From assembly GCA_033675265.1 (NCBI GenBank), contig JAUJYZ010001118.1:85001-149000 (forward strand): a stretch of 64,000 nucleotides of DNA, in the 5' to 3' direction. Under the pieces are notes generated by a model. The model was not told the origin of the DNA. It searched no databases and was given only the letters and a program-made list of their open reading frames with translations. The position numbers and the translations under genes are program-made. Within the stretch, counting starts at the first letter, position 1. Each line of letters starts with the position of its first letter. Positions 24,801 to 37,162 of the stretch are shown here, piece by piece. Source of the stretch: Actinostola sp. cb2023. Its lineage: Eukaryota; Cnidaria; Anthozoa; Actiniaria; Actinostolidae.

Positions 24801-27761
24801 ACTCGTGAATTGGAAATCATGGCTGAATCATGTTCAGTGAAGTTATCACTCCAATTGAAAATGTTGAAAAAAAATTCAAGAGAAACTTCAATTTTTTCGA
24901 CAAAATTCACCCAATCAATCATCGTACTATACGGAAAGAATTTGTTTGAAACTTGCTTGTCTAGTTTTACACTTCCGTCTTCAAATAAAATGAATACTCT
25001 TCCCTGTTCATTACTTACTTGGATTGACCCCGGGTACCTAATCGTCTTGTCTTTAGATGAGGAAACGTATGACGAATGATCTGAAGGAAAAGTCACTAAG
25101 TTAGACGACATTAGTATTCACTGGCAAAGAAATCTGGGAGTTTGTTAGCCAGTCACTGAGGGTGGTCACGGCCAGGGTTTGTTACGACCTCAGCGGTTCT
25201 TGTACGTCCCTCTAATTCAGACACAGTGATAGTCAGGACTCTCTAATTTACGTGGTCATTCGAGCCAAGTGGTGGAAAATGAGTCAGCTTCCCTCCAGTC
25301 AGTACAGTAATTGCATGCATGTTGTATTACTGGGGTCGTGGTCGTCTCAGTAGAAGTCAGTAATTGCATGCATGTTGTATTACTGGGGTCGTGGTCGTCT
25401 CAGTAGAAGTCAGTAATTGCATGCATGTTGTATTACTGGGGTCGTGGTCGTCTCAGTAGAAGTCAGTAATTGCATGCATGTTGTATTACTGGGGTCGTGG
25501 TCGTCTCAGTAGAAGTCAGTAATTGCATGCATGTTGTATTACTGGGGTCGTGGTCGTCTCAGTAGAAGTCAGTAATTGCATGCATGTTGTGTGGTCGTGA
25601 TTATTGTTTTACCTTTCCAAAGCTTGCAGCATTGACAGGAGTGAGGTTGTTCTTCTCACAGAAGTCCAGATAATGAGAATATAACGCACTTCTAGGTAGA
25701 CTCACACCCTCTGCAACTTCATAGTTTTCATTCAACCTGACAAGAAAAACGCAGTATTTGTTAACCGACAATTATTCTCTCCATTACTTTTAGATATTTA
25801 AACTATGCGATCATGTTTGTTCAAAGTTCTAAGTCTTTTCCACTAATCCTGATAATCCAGAAATTGCCAAAGAAAAAAGGAGTATTTTATGAATCATTGA
25901 TTGAGTTTTTCGCCTGTCATTCAATATTGGTATATTATATTGACAATAATCAAACCTCGGATTACAAATGAGACGGAAGAATTCAATTGACAGTAAGATT
26001 AGTTATGAACGGTGCGGGACAACAACTGAATTGAATTTCGGTCTCTCGCTAATGTGGGGTTCAATAAGAAACGCAGGCACAGATATGCAGTTAATGTGAG
26101 ATTACAGTGTTGTAGGGATACTAGAGATGTGACCTTGTGAACCCTTTGAATGGTGTTTTCATTTTTATAACTTTTTTTAAACTTGAAATAAGTAAACATC
26201 CTTAGCTTCCTTGTACGACTTGTACACTCGGTACAAGTGAGAAGTAAGGTTTCTACTCAAAGTTATCAATCCTTTCGATATAACAGATCAGTAGAAATAG
26301 AGGGAAGGTTATTGATAAATTACCCATAATATCCTTCTTTCCTTTCTATAAAATTCCTTTAATTCATACATCATTCAGAATTACTTACCACTGAATAGTT
26401 AGAGGGGATTGTAGTTTGCTGTGTGACACGTAAGAACCACCAGTATGATACATTGGTTGTCCTGTAGGCGCAACGAACAGTCAAATGTTAATCGCACGGC
26501 TATTAGGTGAACTAGCTGTATATCACGCACGGCTATTAGGTGAACTAGCTGTATATCGCACGGCTATTAGGTGAACTAGATGTATATCGCACGGCTATTA
26601 GGTGAACTAGCTGTATATCGCACGGCTATTAGGTGAACTAGCTGTATATCGCACGGCTATTAGGTGAACTAGCTGTATATCGCACGGCTATTAGGTGAAC
26701 TAGCTGTATATCGCACGGCTATTAGGTGGACTAGCTGTATATCGCACGGCTATTACGTGAACTAGCTGTATATCGCACGGCTATATATCGCACGGCTATT
26801 AGGTGAACTAGCTGTATATCGCACGGCTATTAGGTGAACTAGCTGTATATCGCACGGCTATTAGGTGAACTAGCTGTATATCGCACGGCTATTAGGTGAA
26901 CTAGCTGTATATCGCACGGCTATTAGGTGAACTAGCTGTATATCGCACGGCTATTAGGTGAACTAGCTGTATATCGCACGGCTATTAGGTGAACTAGCTG
27001 TATATCGCACGGCTATTACGTGAACTAGCTGTATATCGCACGGCTATTACGTGAACTAGCTGTATATCGCACGGCTATTAGGTGAACTAGCTGTATATCG
27101 CACGGCTATTAGGTGAACTAGCTGTATATCGCACGGCTATTAGGTGAACTAGCTGTATATCGCACGGCTATTACGTGAACTAGCTGTATATCGCACGGCT
27201 ATTACGTGAAATAGCTGTATATCGCACGGCTATTAGGTGAACTTAGCTGCTTGACAGGCGAACAAAAGTACATCGTTAAAACCTTTGAACATAAAACGGC
27301 CACCAGAAGCTATAATTCATTCTCATAAGGCACTTCAGTATATACAGTTTTCATATCTGCTTGTCGTCGCTATTGTCTATCTTTTGAAGTGAAACGCTTG
27401 GTTTCGCTACTTAACATACCGGCTGAACTTGGTATAATTTTACGATTGCAAAAAGTACTTTAATTTGATTTTTTGTTAGCTTTTCAATTGAAGGTTTATT
27501 GTGGACGTGGAGAGGTCAGAGCGTATCCTAGTTATAGTCAATGAAGTCTAAACAACCTAATTGCGGTCAGTGCCGCGACAAAAATAGACCGATCTTTTCA
27601 ATAACTCACTCTACTAAGAACTATTTATTCATTACAGTTTTCTCCAAAATGAAATAACTAACTAACTATCTAGAAATAATGTACATATTTTTATTGATTT
27701 ATGAAAAAAACTGAATGAAAGTACTTAGGTGCATTGACTTACCTATATCTACAAAAACCAT
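12892..27761 (-). CDS. RFX1/2/3-family transcription factor, 16 coding exons
   Basis: Exons in transcript order: 27743-27761, 26389-26461, 25613-25736, 25019-25080, 23493-23576, 21999-22170, 21650-21727, 21423-21536, 21242-21291, 21062-21162, 20805-20863, 20489-20633, 15164-15258, 14833-14950, 14633-14743, 12892-13718. They join in frame to 743 aa. The winged-helix DNA-binding domain is at ~28-100 ([47 protein letters not shown]), followed by the B and C regions (~179-290; [33 protein letters not shown]) and the dimerisation domain (~293-468; [59 protein letters not shown]). A Ser/Tyr/Pro/Asn-rich tail of ~275 aa is encoded by the last exon. RFX proteins bind X-boxes in the nucleus and in animals drive ciliary genes. 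Only ~27 residues precede the DNA-binding domain, against well over 100 in vertebrate RFX1-3, so an upstream exon may be missing; the start at 27761 is provisional. Confidence 0.93.
13869..14606 (+). repeat. 38-bp minisatellite in the last RFX intron
   Basis: About 19 copies of a unit starting GGTTGCATTAGCAATGTGAA and ending CAGGTTACAAGGCTT. Rare substitutions (GTCAGG, CAGATT, TACCTGG) mark individual copies, mostly at the right end. It stops about 27 bp from the donor of the exon at 14633-14743. Confidence 0.95.
15159..15172. promoter_or_regulatory. Perfect X-box (RFX site) overlapping an RFX splice donor
   Basis: GTTACCTTGGTAAC is a perfect palindrome matching the RFX X-box (GTNRCC, 2-nt spacer, RGYAAC). 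It covers the last codons of the exon at 15164-15258 (Val-Thr-Lys) and its GTAACC donor. It may be coincidence of coding and splice sequence. Confidence 0.4.
15390..20402 (+). repeat. 82-bp satellite-like array, ~61 copies, in an RFX intron
   Basis: About 5 kb of extremely uniform 82-bp units (TTTAATTAAACCTCTTTAAT, then GATTAGCTTCTCTCATTAGC, then TTCTCTTGTTTGTATGCAAT, then CAACACACGACTAACATGGC, then CG) in the intron between exons 20489-20633 and 15164-15258. Most units are identical. A T-to-C variant (CGACCAAC) occurs at 15781, 15863, 17093, 18078, 19062 and 20049; the last four are spaced 985, 984 and 987 bp, i.e. 12 units, pointing to a higher-order repeat. Single-base insertions are near 17721 and 19132, with further small indels near 19634, 19715 and 20279. 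Confidence 0.98.
22102..22115. promoter_or_regulatory. Perfect X-box (RFX site) inside an RFX coding exon
   Basis: GTTGCCTTGGTAAC matches GTNRCC, a 2-nt spacer and RGYAAC. It lies in exon 21999-22170 and encodes Val-Thr-Lys-Ala-Thr on the minus strand. It is the second such site inside the RFX gene. Confidence 0.35.
22373..22402 (+). repeat. (ATT)n microsatellite
   Basis: A short run of about nine ATT units just left of the TIR-flanked element in an RFX intron. Confidence 0.9.
22429..23134. mobile_element. TIR-flanked element filled by GAAATTCRTT repeats (RFX intron)
   Basis: The left end (GCACGCTCTTCAAACCTTGG) recurs inverted at the right end (CCAAGGTTTGAAGAACGTGC), with weaker similarity extending ~20 bp further out on both sides. 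Between them lie ~600 bp of short direct repeats built on GAAATTCRTT, organised as a ~50-bp unit in 22560-22940. It looks like a MITE whose interior expanded as a minisatellite. I see no clear target-site duplication. Confidence 0.6.
23164..23310 (+). repeat. 44-bp direct repeat, ~3 copies
   Basis: Three copies and a fragment of a unit starting TCAGGCTCGACTATCATTGT, followed until ~23430 by degraded pieces with GAATGAATG motifs. Intronic, between RFX exons 21999-22170 and 23493-23576. Confidence 0.85.
25302..25592 (+). repeat. 53-bp minisatellite, ~5.5 copies
   Basis: Unit starts AGTCAGTAATTGCATGCATG and ends GGTCGTCTCAGTAGA. It lies in the intron just downstream (in transcript sense) of the DNA-binding-domain exon 25613-25736, ending about 20 bp from that exon's donor. 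Confidence 0.95.
26487..27243 (+). repeat. 31-bp minisatellite, ~24 copies
   Basis: Unit CGCACGGCTATTAGGTGAAC followed by TAGCTGTATAT. Variants GGTGGAC and TTACGTGAAC occur in several copies, the latter in adjacent pairs, and one copy near 26780 is truncated. It fills much of the first RFX intron, starting 26 bp from the acceptor of exon 26389-26461. Confidence 0.95.
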
Positions 27762-30700
27762 GGCAAAACAAAATCTTTCTGCCGCAATTTTAACTTCTTC
27801 GCAGACCGCTAAGATTAGTGTGTGATTCCTGTCTTAGAAGTGGACCTGTTTTCGTCAATTCCGCCGTTTTGTTATTAAGCTTTACAAGTACGAATTAAAA
27901 CACATGCAAACTGACAAATTTCAATGGCTAAAAAGTTTTCAATTGTTCAAGCTTGATTCGCATGAGAGAGTACCAATGAGAATCGTGCAGCTAATTAATG
28001 GCACGCGTTGTGTTTCGTAGAAAGGATGGCAAATTTACATTTGTTAGCTTATCACGGTGCGTGACTCCGTTCTTACTGCTTTGTTTGAGAGATTGTAAGA
28101 AAAAACTGAATGTTTTAAGTCACTGAGTCAAAGACTGAAGATCAATAATACTGAACATGCTCCGGCGAGCGAACAATCATGCAACGGCCTTCTTCGCGAA
28201 AGAAAAACTGACAAAACAGTTTTAAAAGTTTTCAAACTCGTACCAAACTTCGTTGTGGTAAATTTAATCAGGGCCAAAATCTTGCAAGACCTGGTAATAA
28301 TCTGTCCCCCTGTAATTAAATTAAATAGAGGCATAGTTCCAAACGCATTTGCTCAGAGAGCCGCTGAGTTCCTGATTCATTGTAAGGATCAGTGTACTTG
28401 AACTTGAATCGTAATCTTTGCAAAAGTGGAAGTATGCTGTGGTGTCAATTCAATCTAGAAATTGTGACTTCAAGTTTCCAAAAGAAGAGCAGTGAGAGGA
28501 GTAAAAAGACTAGGATTAACATGACTAGCTGAGTTGAAGCTGTCTGTTAGATATTGCTCTTGTTTATAGGTGTATCTATAAGTAACTACCTGTCTATACA
28601 TGATAAACATATCCACAGTTGTGCACAACATCTAATTTGGATACTAACCCTACTTTATATATCATTACTAAAAACCTAGCAAAAATTGAAAAAAGTAAGA
28701 AAGATTCCGTCGTATTTTTCTCTTCTGTTCCTAGTCCATTATGCAATATTCAATTTTAAATCTATTGATTATCATTGACCTTGGAAAAAATCGATTTCAT
28801 ATTTGTTTCATGTACTTACTGTCAACACGTGGCATTTCCCGGGTTCGCGCCTTTTTGAGGAATAAAACCTTTTCGAGAGTCAGAAAACAGACTTACTTCC
28901 AACGAGATATACATAGACTCTGTACAACTACCTACCATTAGTACGCGCTAGTTATTATCCTAACACAAAAACCGTTTTCCCAGCAGAATGGAGCCTAGCA
29001 GGGGGCCAAACTGGATGGCGACCCGGGGCCTATGAGAGCGCTGAACTAAGGGTTCCATAAACTCGTAGTTACGAGCTTGGATATATAATAATAAGCATTG
29101 TTAAATGAGTAGCGTGGCTAGCGTTCGACTAGGGCGCGTGTATTTTGTATTGTCATCGAACTAATTACTGAATGGCAGCAAGATACACACTCTTAGAGAT
29201 TGGCACGCGTAGACAATTACCCAACACATTGAGCCACGTGCCGATGTCTGTTGTTATCTTCGTATGGATGATATTATATTGTTGTTAATAACGGCTATGC
29301 CCTTGCTTTGCACAAACTACGATCTTGTAAAGTAAAGACTGGCTCTTAAATGAGACTTAAAATTTGGACTGACTTGTTAAGCGACTAAAAAAGCTGACAT
29401 GATCAGTGACAGACATTCCTGACCAACTGTCTTTGAGGACTTATAGACCGGCCAACAAATGTATTGTGTTATTGTTACTTTATAAATTAACCGTAGTAAA
29501 CCAAGGTAGGATTATAGTAATCAATAGACTCGTAAACTAGAGCTTTTAGATAGATACAACGCTTTATTTTCGACAAACTACTGGCGACTTATAACTTGCG
29601 AAAAAGAAAAACAAATTGTAGAATATTCTAGACTTGACACGAGTGGTTGTTGGTTAATTGAGCACCATATTGTTCGTGTTGATTTTTGTAATGTAGATTT
29701 TATCTTTCTAGTTTTAATAATGAGTTTTTAGTCTCATTTTTGACGGGACCGAAAAGTTGTCAAACTGTAATAATAAAATTGTACAAATTTCGCCAAAAGT
29801 TTGACAGTTCTAGAGAGTGTTAGTTTTTCCTGCTTGATTAGCTTTGAACAACGACTTGGATGCCGTTTTCCATTCACTGCTCACTGGAATGACTCATACA
29901 GAGATAAAACGGAAAGTTTTTGTTTCTTGTGATTGAGGCTGAGATCAGCATATCAATATTCAATGAGTTGATTTGTTTAAAGGCTGGCAGTATTGGACCT
30001 ATTGTATGTCAACATGGCCAAGCCCCGGTCATCAACGCTTCTACAGACACTTAACACGTGTTGGATCGAGTCTTAGATATGCATCTAGTGTAGACTGTTA
30101 GGGGCATCTCAAAGCAAATACTATCCTGCCCTATAACATAGCCTGCCGATAGTTCTTGGATAAGTAGAGTACAAGTTGTGTTTAAGCCAATACCGTTTAA
30201 TGCTGAAAGACCCCCAGTGATTGATTGCTAAACGGATTTGAATAATCGCTTTTTTTACTGACTACTTGTACTTGAGATATTACGTGTCTTCGTCACTTTT
30301 TTTCTTTGGGGATATTTTCTTCGTTATGAGACGAGAGTGGAGCTGTCCATTTATCAGATCAATAACACTGATAAAATGGATGAATGGTCGCAAATTAATT
30401 GCTATGCTGGTCTAGCTTGTTAATGTTCGGGTTTTGATGACTTTCAAAATGTTTGTTATCGTTTAGTATTCCATCCCTTTTCATACTCCCAGTCAAGCAG
30501 TAGCATCTTGAGCAAGCACACAGGATGATGTAGCTGGGATGGATCTCACTGATCATTTTGTTATTCGTCACAAAAACAGTTCAAGAAAAAGTATACGATC
30601 AACTTCAACACTTTCAAAAATGTCTGGTTTTAAAGTCTTGTTTTATTCAGTGTAAAAATTTGTCACGTTTTCTGAAGAAGTAGTTTATGAATGGATTGCG

Positions 30701-33700
30701 GTCAAGGTACGCGGCTAACAATGGTCTTTAAAACCAACTTAGTACGAGTGAAACCCCTTTAACTTGTCATGACTTCAACCCTAAAAATTGTTTTTCTTCA
30801 AATTTATATTTTTACAGTGGAAAACTGAAATAGTAGTTGAACATTTGATTTAGTTATTTCGAATCTGCCGAATTAGTTTGGTTCTGTGGCCTAAAATATG
30901 ATACATTTAGCTTACAGAGCACTTAAAGATTCATGATAGTCTTAGAGTTTTGCGATGTGATTAGTACTGAGATATATTCATAAAGTCCATCGCGCTAAAG
31001 GCGCTGCTAACAGTATCCCCTTAAAGTTCAAGCAAATTTTTTTTCACATTCGTCATGTTGATCTTTACTGCAGTGGGGGAAATAAAAATGTCCCTTACTC
31101 AATTATGTAGTGTTTGTTGGTGTTGGTGCATGTAATTCTGAATAATCATCATATCAAAGTGAAACACGAATTTGTATCTTTCCTTCTATTCTTGAAAGAA
31201 AGAAAAATCCATGGCATGTTTTCTCCAGTTATTCACTAAGTACATCAAATGTTATACATTATACAAACGGTTCGTAAGCAAAGATCTATGGAGCTTCAAT
31301 AGGTATTTCATTTGGTGATATTTCCATGCAACCGTCTTCCTGACAAAATAAGGGTGTCCTTCCGTTGCCCGAAGAGACAAATAATGGAACGATTGAAGTT
31401 AACAAATAAAAAGAAAGGAAATGTTTTACTCACCTGCAGAATGAATAGTTCCAGAGAACTTTCAGAACTAGACAAATTCGGTTTGGCAATGCGGCTGTGT
31501 CGATACGTGAGTGAAGTCTTGAAATGACCAAGTCAAAAACTATCGGTTCTTTTATTCACCTTGTTAAAAGTCATCTTTGTAATCAAATTATGCAGCTTAA
31601 TGTGTAGTTACCCTGGAGTTTTGAAGTTGCTCAATGGTAGGTTTTATATTACTATACTGTCAATCTCCATATTGATTGACAGCTCCAAGTGCTTCACAAT
31701 AGCTCACACGATCAACGTCCCTTTGTTAACGTTTACCGAAAAACGTCCGTCCTTGATTCTACCTAATGAATACCACTGAAGGCTCCTAGATATCCATGGG
31801 AATAGGTCATTTAAATTTTCGTTCATATTCTAATCAATATACCACGACTATTGACACATTGGAACTATAGACACTGGCTTTCAATGGTTTTGCAAACCAT
31901 TTTGGAACGCTCCGTTCACAAATCAATTGCGGTGATTTTGAACTTTTTGAGTTTTGCGTTGAGCCATATGGTGATGGTTTGGATGGAATATCAGTTTCCA
32001 GCCTCTCAAAGTCGACTGTTTTCGCGCGCGTTCCAACAATGAAAGGATCGATCAATGCACGCCTTCAAGTAGTTCGGTGTAGAAGGCGGAATTGTGGTTA
32101 CCCCAGTTAAAAGAATCGATTCTCTAGCGTTTGTTAAGCATAAAAACAAATACAAAATACCACGTAAAAACCTAAAAGTAGAAAAAGTTTTTAAAGACCA
32201 ACTTGACGATCGAGTGCTCAAAAGGTGTGTACAGCACGCGCATGCGCGAGGTATGTGGCGTTGTGTTTTTGACGTTTTGAGCATGTGTCACGAGTCTTAC
32301 TCAAAATCTCTGCTTGGGTCTTGAGAATCCTTTCAAATGCACAGAGGGATTTTGGAAACGGCTGTAGAGCTTCGCAGAGCATTTGCAAAGAAACTTGCCG
32401 CCTATACAGTTGTGTGCGATAACTTGCCATGGGGCCTATTTCAACGAGCGATAACTTCTTAGTGTGTCTTCTGAATGATTGATCTGGTGTCACATGGTTT
32501 CAATGAACTTTAGGTTTCTTAGGTGAAAACCATGGCTATGGCCAAGGACTCTAGAAACACGCACTACTAAAGGCTAAACAATAGACTACTAGTAAATAAC
32601 ACTTTCCTGGTGCATTCAGAGAATTTCACCACCAGTGAAGCCCACGACACAAATCCGTAATCGTTAAAGAGAAGGCGGATTTGAAGAGTAACAATGTTTC
32701 ATTCATTCTTATGATAAACCTGAAGAATGACATACTAGTAAATAACCTGGAAACTTTAAACAAACATTATTCATTTTAGGATTTTTGAGAAACACGAGTA
32801 ACCTGTGCTGCGTCCTGTAACCGCACCAGTACAATCTCTCATCTTGGAACTTGGTTGCAAATTATTTCTGTCTGGCCACGATTACTTAGTTCAATTCAAG
32901 CTCTTTCTGTTTCTAGGTACAACACGTGCGGCCTACAGTTCCCCATTGTAGTTTCCCGCGATCTAATCCTTTTTGTAGCTTTGTGAACTTCAAAAGAGAA
33001 AACAATTTCCGTAAACTTTGGCTGGGAAATCCTCTCGTGTTGTGATGACTTTCGAAGTTTGTTTTTGTGTCTGACATGTGTGATAAAGGGAAAGACAATC
33101 CCATCATAAACTAATACCGCAAATCTCGGGGTTTTTTCAAAAACGAAAATGTAGGTGTAATTAGATTTGAGAATTACGTTTTCAGATTAATTAAAAAAAC
33201 TATAAATGACATGTCAACAAACACCTTAATGATTCAAGTTGGCATCAAGTATGACCAAATACGCTGCTTGTTCGAGCGACGGAGAAACACGGCGTTTTGC
33301 CACTATCGAAAGTGTCAGTTTGAAAATCGGCGGAGCTGAAACACACGCCTTGCGACCATAACTTTCTCTACAAACAAACCCTCCCTTCGAATCAGTACCA
33401 AATCGCAATTATGATGACTGAAATGACTAAAACTATTATGTATTTGGAATTGCCCTTGGTGTCTCGGAGTATCATAGCTAAATACAATACATAAACTAAA
33501 TTACACTTGAAGCGCAATGTCGCACATGTTTGCATCAATTCCTAGTTACCACGAAATGTTAAACAAATAAAATCAATGCTTATTTTAGTGACATAAAACG
33601 CACACAGATGGAGAAAGAATGATATGGAAAGAGAGGAAACATAGAATCGACAATCATAGATTGATTTGGATAGAATAGATGCATGTGGATAAGATAGAAA

Positions 33701-34633
33701 ACAGACCCGTAAACAAGTTGCAAGATCGAATGCTCGAATGGATAGATAATTGAGATGATATGGTGAAAATGAAACATGAATGTCTTTATGCAAAAGCGAT
33801 TGAATGGATAAAACTTGATAAATAGAAAGATTGGCTGATTGGACTGAATAGATGAGTAGAAGAACAAGCATAGAAGAATGATTAATTATAGTGTGTAGAG
33901 GGTGGAACGAGAGAGAAGCTCACTGCACATCACAACAAATATCTTTTTCTAATTGTTTTCTCACCAGTTGTCAAAAGGAACAAAAGAAACTGGTATTCAG
34001 AAACATGACTCACAACTAAACAATTACAAGAACAAATATCAACAAGCTTTAATACAATAATCTCTCTGTAATGGTACAATATTATAAATACTATTGAACA
34101 CATTATCAATTCATTATGTGAAATTAGAAATTGCGGTCTATAGTGCAAAACCAGTTCCAAAGCCGTTACGTGAAAGAACAACACATGACTGTTCTACTGG
34201 GTTCCAGCACGCATGCTTCACTCCGCGAACAATGGAGCCAAATCGAGGCTGGCGCGTTGTAAAAATGCAGTTATGCCAACCTCCACTTACCATCACCATT
34301 ACTCACAGTAAATCAGTGTAGAGAACTTGATTTTAAAATTGAATACCTCGGTGGAGAACGTATAACTATTGGAGCAACATTTGAAATGTAGAAAGCATTT
34401 ATAACAAACTGAATTGATCAAACCTCACAATCCCCATTGAGATTGTTCTGTGACTGCAGCGATAAGTATTTTTAACAGAACAATTGATCACATCACTGAA
34501 AGAAGCCTTTTCGACATACTGAAATATTGAACGATAATCAGGAAAGCGAAACAACAGATCTACCCTTTCATGCATGTCATAGGTGTGCCGTATATAGACA
34601 GTGATTCTTATGATATGCGTTCATGGAAACCTT
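27762..34633. other. Long region without a confident gene (RFX 5' flank, RBR 3' flank)
   Basis: Nearly 7 kb with no exon I can assign. It must contain the RFX promoter and 5' UTR and the 3' UTR of the RBR gene. The stretch 31850-32500 is the only part with mixed base composition, CpG sites (TTTTCGCGCGCG near 32018) and overlapping open frames. One open frame (~32076-32250, + strand) is Lys/Val-rich and ends at a GAG|GTATGT donor-like site but follows an in-frame stop. I could not match it to a family. Confidence 0.4.
32236..32250. promoter_or_regulatory. NRF1-type palindrome (GCGCATGCGC)
   Basis: CACGCGCATGCGCGA contains the full NRF1 palindrome in an otherwise AT-rich region. Such sites usually mark promoters of broadly expressed genes. 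It lies 4.5 kb upstream of the first RFX coding exon and 2.4 kb past the RBR stop, so its target is unclear. Confidence 0.35.
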
Positions 34634-35754
34634 TCAGAGTATCGTACAGTCACGAACATGATTATCGTCATCGCACAGTGTTTTGTCTCGTAGATTCCCA
34701 AGCAAATCTCCACAGTAAACTATTAACTTTTCCTTTTCTGTTCTACTTATTTGGAGCGCATTGAAATACTTGTTGACTCGGTAGATTTGTCTGAGCTTGA
34801 TGGCCTCATCCATGGTTTTGTTAGCTTCAATCTCATCAAACAGCCAACAATGTGGAGCGTTGGGAATGAACTCGTTTGTATGTGGAAAGTTTTCATGTGC
34901 ACGCATGTTCCGTAAGCCAAGCTCTTTGTTGCAAATGTAGCAATAGAAGTGGGAGCACTCGGTGCATTTGATAACATTGCAGTCGCCTTCTTGCTTTGTG
35001 ATAGGAGCTCCAGAGGCTTTACACTTTCTACATCGAAAGGTTGCAGCATCAGTAAGAATCTCTGCCAGCTCATGGCGTACTCTCTGCTTGTCGTATAAAG
35101 TGTCTCCAGCGCAGACGTGATCTCGGTAACCATGTCGACCAAGACTATGGCGACAAGTCAGACAAAAAGATGTCTTACACATAGGACAGTCTGCATACAG
35201 CTCTACAAAGATGTCATTTTGAATGTCCTCTGTGTAAAAGTAAGGACAGTTGGGGCAGGTTATCTTCATCGTGTCGCGAACAGCAGCGTTTAGTTCGATA
35301 TTCTGTAGATTTTCTACGGTCACTCCTTGAGCATTTTCAGTTTTTTGACATGCGATGTCAAGTACTAAGTTTGGATCAAACTCAGATCCACATTCGCTGT
35401 ACAATGGACATTTATAGTTGAACGAATTGCTTTCACTCGTCTTTGAACGTAGCCATACGTTGAAGCACTGAATACAAAGTGTGTGTAGCTTACTGTTGCA
35501 GCAAATGATCTGTACGTGGAGATAAGAAGTACTATTTAGTCAATCACTCACAGTGATACATAAGAAATGAATGAGATAAATAATATGTTGACAGCCAAAA
35601 TGAGGTCGGGCAAGAAGCTGATGCGGGCAGACATTGCACTTGTAAGCGAAGTGAACCATGGTTTCAAGCCGAAGAAAAGAATTTCAGTTCTACTCACTAT
35701 ATCCTCGTCATCAATGCATCCCAAACAACACAGTTTAGCGGACGTTTCCGCCAT
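34634..35754 (-). CDS. Compact RBR-type E3 ubiquitin ligase, 2 exons
   Basis: Exons 35698-35754 (ATG at 35754) and 34634-35509 join in phase 0 to 310 aa. RBR ligases take ubiquitin from an E2 through RING1, hold it on a RING2 cysteine as a thioester and pass it to substrate. Seen: RING1 at ~9-59, split by the intron (CCLGC / IICCN..LHTLCIQCF / YKCP..SEC); an in-between-RING domain at ~104-155 (CPNC..CPMC..CLTCRHSLGRHGYRDHVC); and RING2 at ~179-212 (CRKC, then GDCNVIKCTEC, then FYCYIC). The cysteine in GDCN (~196) is at the catalytic position. About 95 residues follow, including His/Cys pairs (HENFPHTNEF, APHCW). No UBL, UBA, ARIADNE tail or transmembrane segment is present, so it is one of the smallest RBR layouts and I cannot assign it to parkin, RNF216 or ARIH. 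The first codons (ATGGCGGAAAC) resemble an initiator with a YY1-like core. Confidence 0.88.
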
Positions 35755-35999
35755 TATCCGTTACACGTCGACAGTTCTTCTGTTTCTTTACCGGCTGAAC
35801 AGTGGTTTTATCCAACTGAAACTGAATCAGTTACAGTTTCTGAAAGTTTTCTTGGACTCTCCACTTACGTCATTCCAAACGGAATCGTTTTCTTTTTTTA
35901 GTTAAAAAAAAAGAGCAATATTTCAGTTTTATTTCAATCTGGAAGCCTTTGTGTTCAGTGTGTTTACGTATACTATTTACTAGTGCTTAGTAAACCATA

Positions 36000-36211
36000 A
36001 GGTGCGGCCTTACCATGCGGCAATGGGGGATTATATTGAAGACTGGTACGCCCCATGGTAAAAATATTGGTTTTGACACACATTGATAAGTCATCCAGTC
36101 AGTTAACCGGCTCCATTAAGAACTGCGCCTTGGACTTTAGAGATATGTGCGCTGTATAAATAAAATTATTATTATTATTATTATTATTATTGTTATTATT
36201 ATTATTATTAT
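36000..36211 (+). mobile_element. Probable SINE-like retroposon 3' end with (ATT)n tail
   Basis: A GC-richer body (GTGCGGCCTTACCATGCGGC) ends in ATGTGCGCTGTATAAATAAA followed by (ATT)n. Such a body plus ATT tail is the usual end of many invertebrate SINEs, whose last lines read GCGCTNTATAAAT. I see no pol III A or B box at the left end, so it is probably 5'-truncated. Confidence 0.5.
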
Positions 36212-37162
36212 TAACCTCCATTCGCTTCATGTTGCGGGCGGAAAGAACTACAGTATTCCTGACATTGTGTTTCGATAGTTGTTGTAAGGGATTTCCCCTT
36301 GACAGCGTGAAAATGTACTGTAGTGTAATTTTTATTTATGTATTTATTTCGACTCAAGCATGTTAAGGCTTGGCATTTGGCCAAATATTAGTCAAATTCA
36401 TTTTTTAGCTTTTCTCACTGAAACCTTGGTAGAATTTCTTAAAATTCGCTCCATCAGTAGAGTTCAGTAAAAGGAAGAATATTCAACTGTGTATTTTGGG
36501 ATTGTCATGTCACGTGATCAGATTTTGTAGATTATGGCCAAAAATGGTTTTCTGGAAATGCGCTGACAAGTTTCAATGGCGTATACTATTTATCACATTT
36601 AATGTATTTGTATCATTGTCCCTAACAATAATCCGTCTCATTTGGTTGACATATTTTTATTGGTAAGGCGATATTGCCTAAAACAGGTCACGTGACTAGA
36701 AACCCATCTAAATATAGCCTTATCCAATCATTGAAACCATCCAATCGAAACGTGGACTTTATTCGCATCCTATGGCAAACAATTTCCCATATCTAGTTTC
36801 AGCTTCTAGCTAACTATGAGCAGCGCGTTTTTTTGGTCATTTTTCCCCTTATTGTGACGTAATTGATCACGTGATCGTGTAATTATGCATACTAATTTAT
36901 TAAGGACATGCATTTTGTTCAATCCAAAAGATTTTATCGGCAAAAAGCGTTACATATTTCCTGACTTATAATAGAAAACCTGAAATCCACGCGGGGGGTC
37001 TAATATAATGAATCTGGTCACTTGAGTCTTTTACAAGATTCGCCAAAACATAGCCGGAAATAATGTAATGCATGCAATGTAATGTAGGTATGAAAATCGG
37101 AGTGTATATGGACAAGAGAAAATGAAGTTTTGATATGGAGTATTTAGTGATATGCTTGATTA

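Noticed and set aside
33542..33871. Minus-strand open frame of 109 codons
   Set aside because: Low-complexity Leu/Ser/Tyr/Phe composition of AT-rich DNA; overlapping frame equally open.
35567..35905. Plus-strand open frame opposite the RBR first exon
   Set aside because: Shadow of the minus-strand RBR gene; no exon-like conservation pattern.
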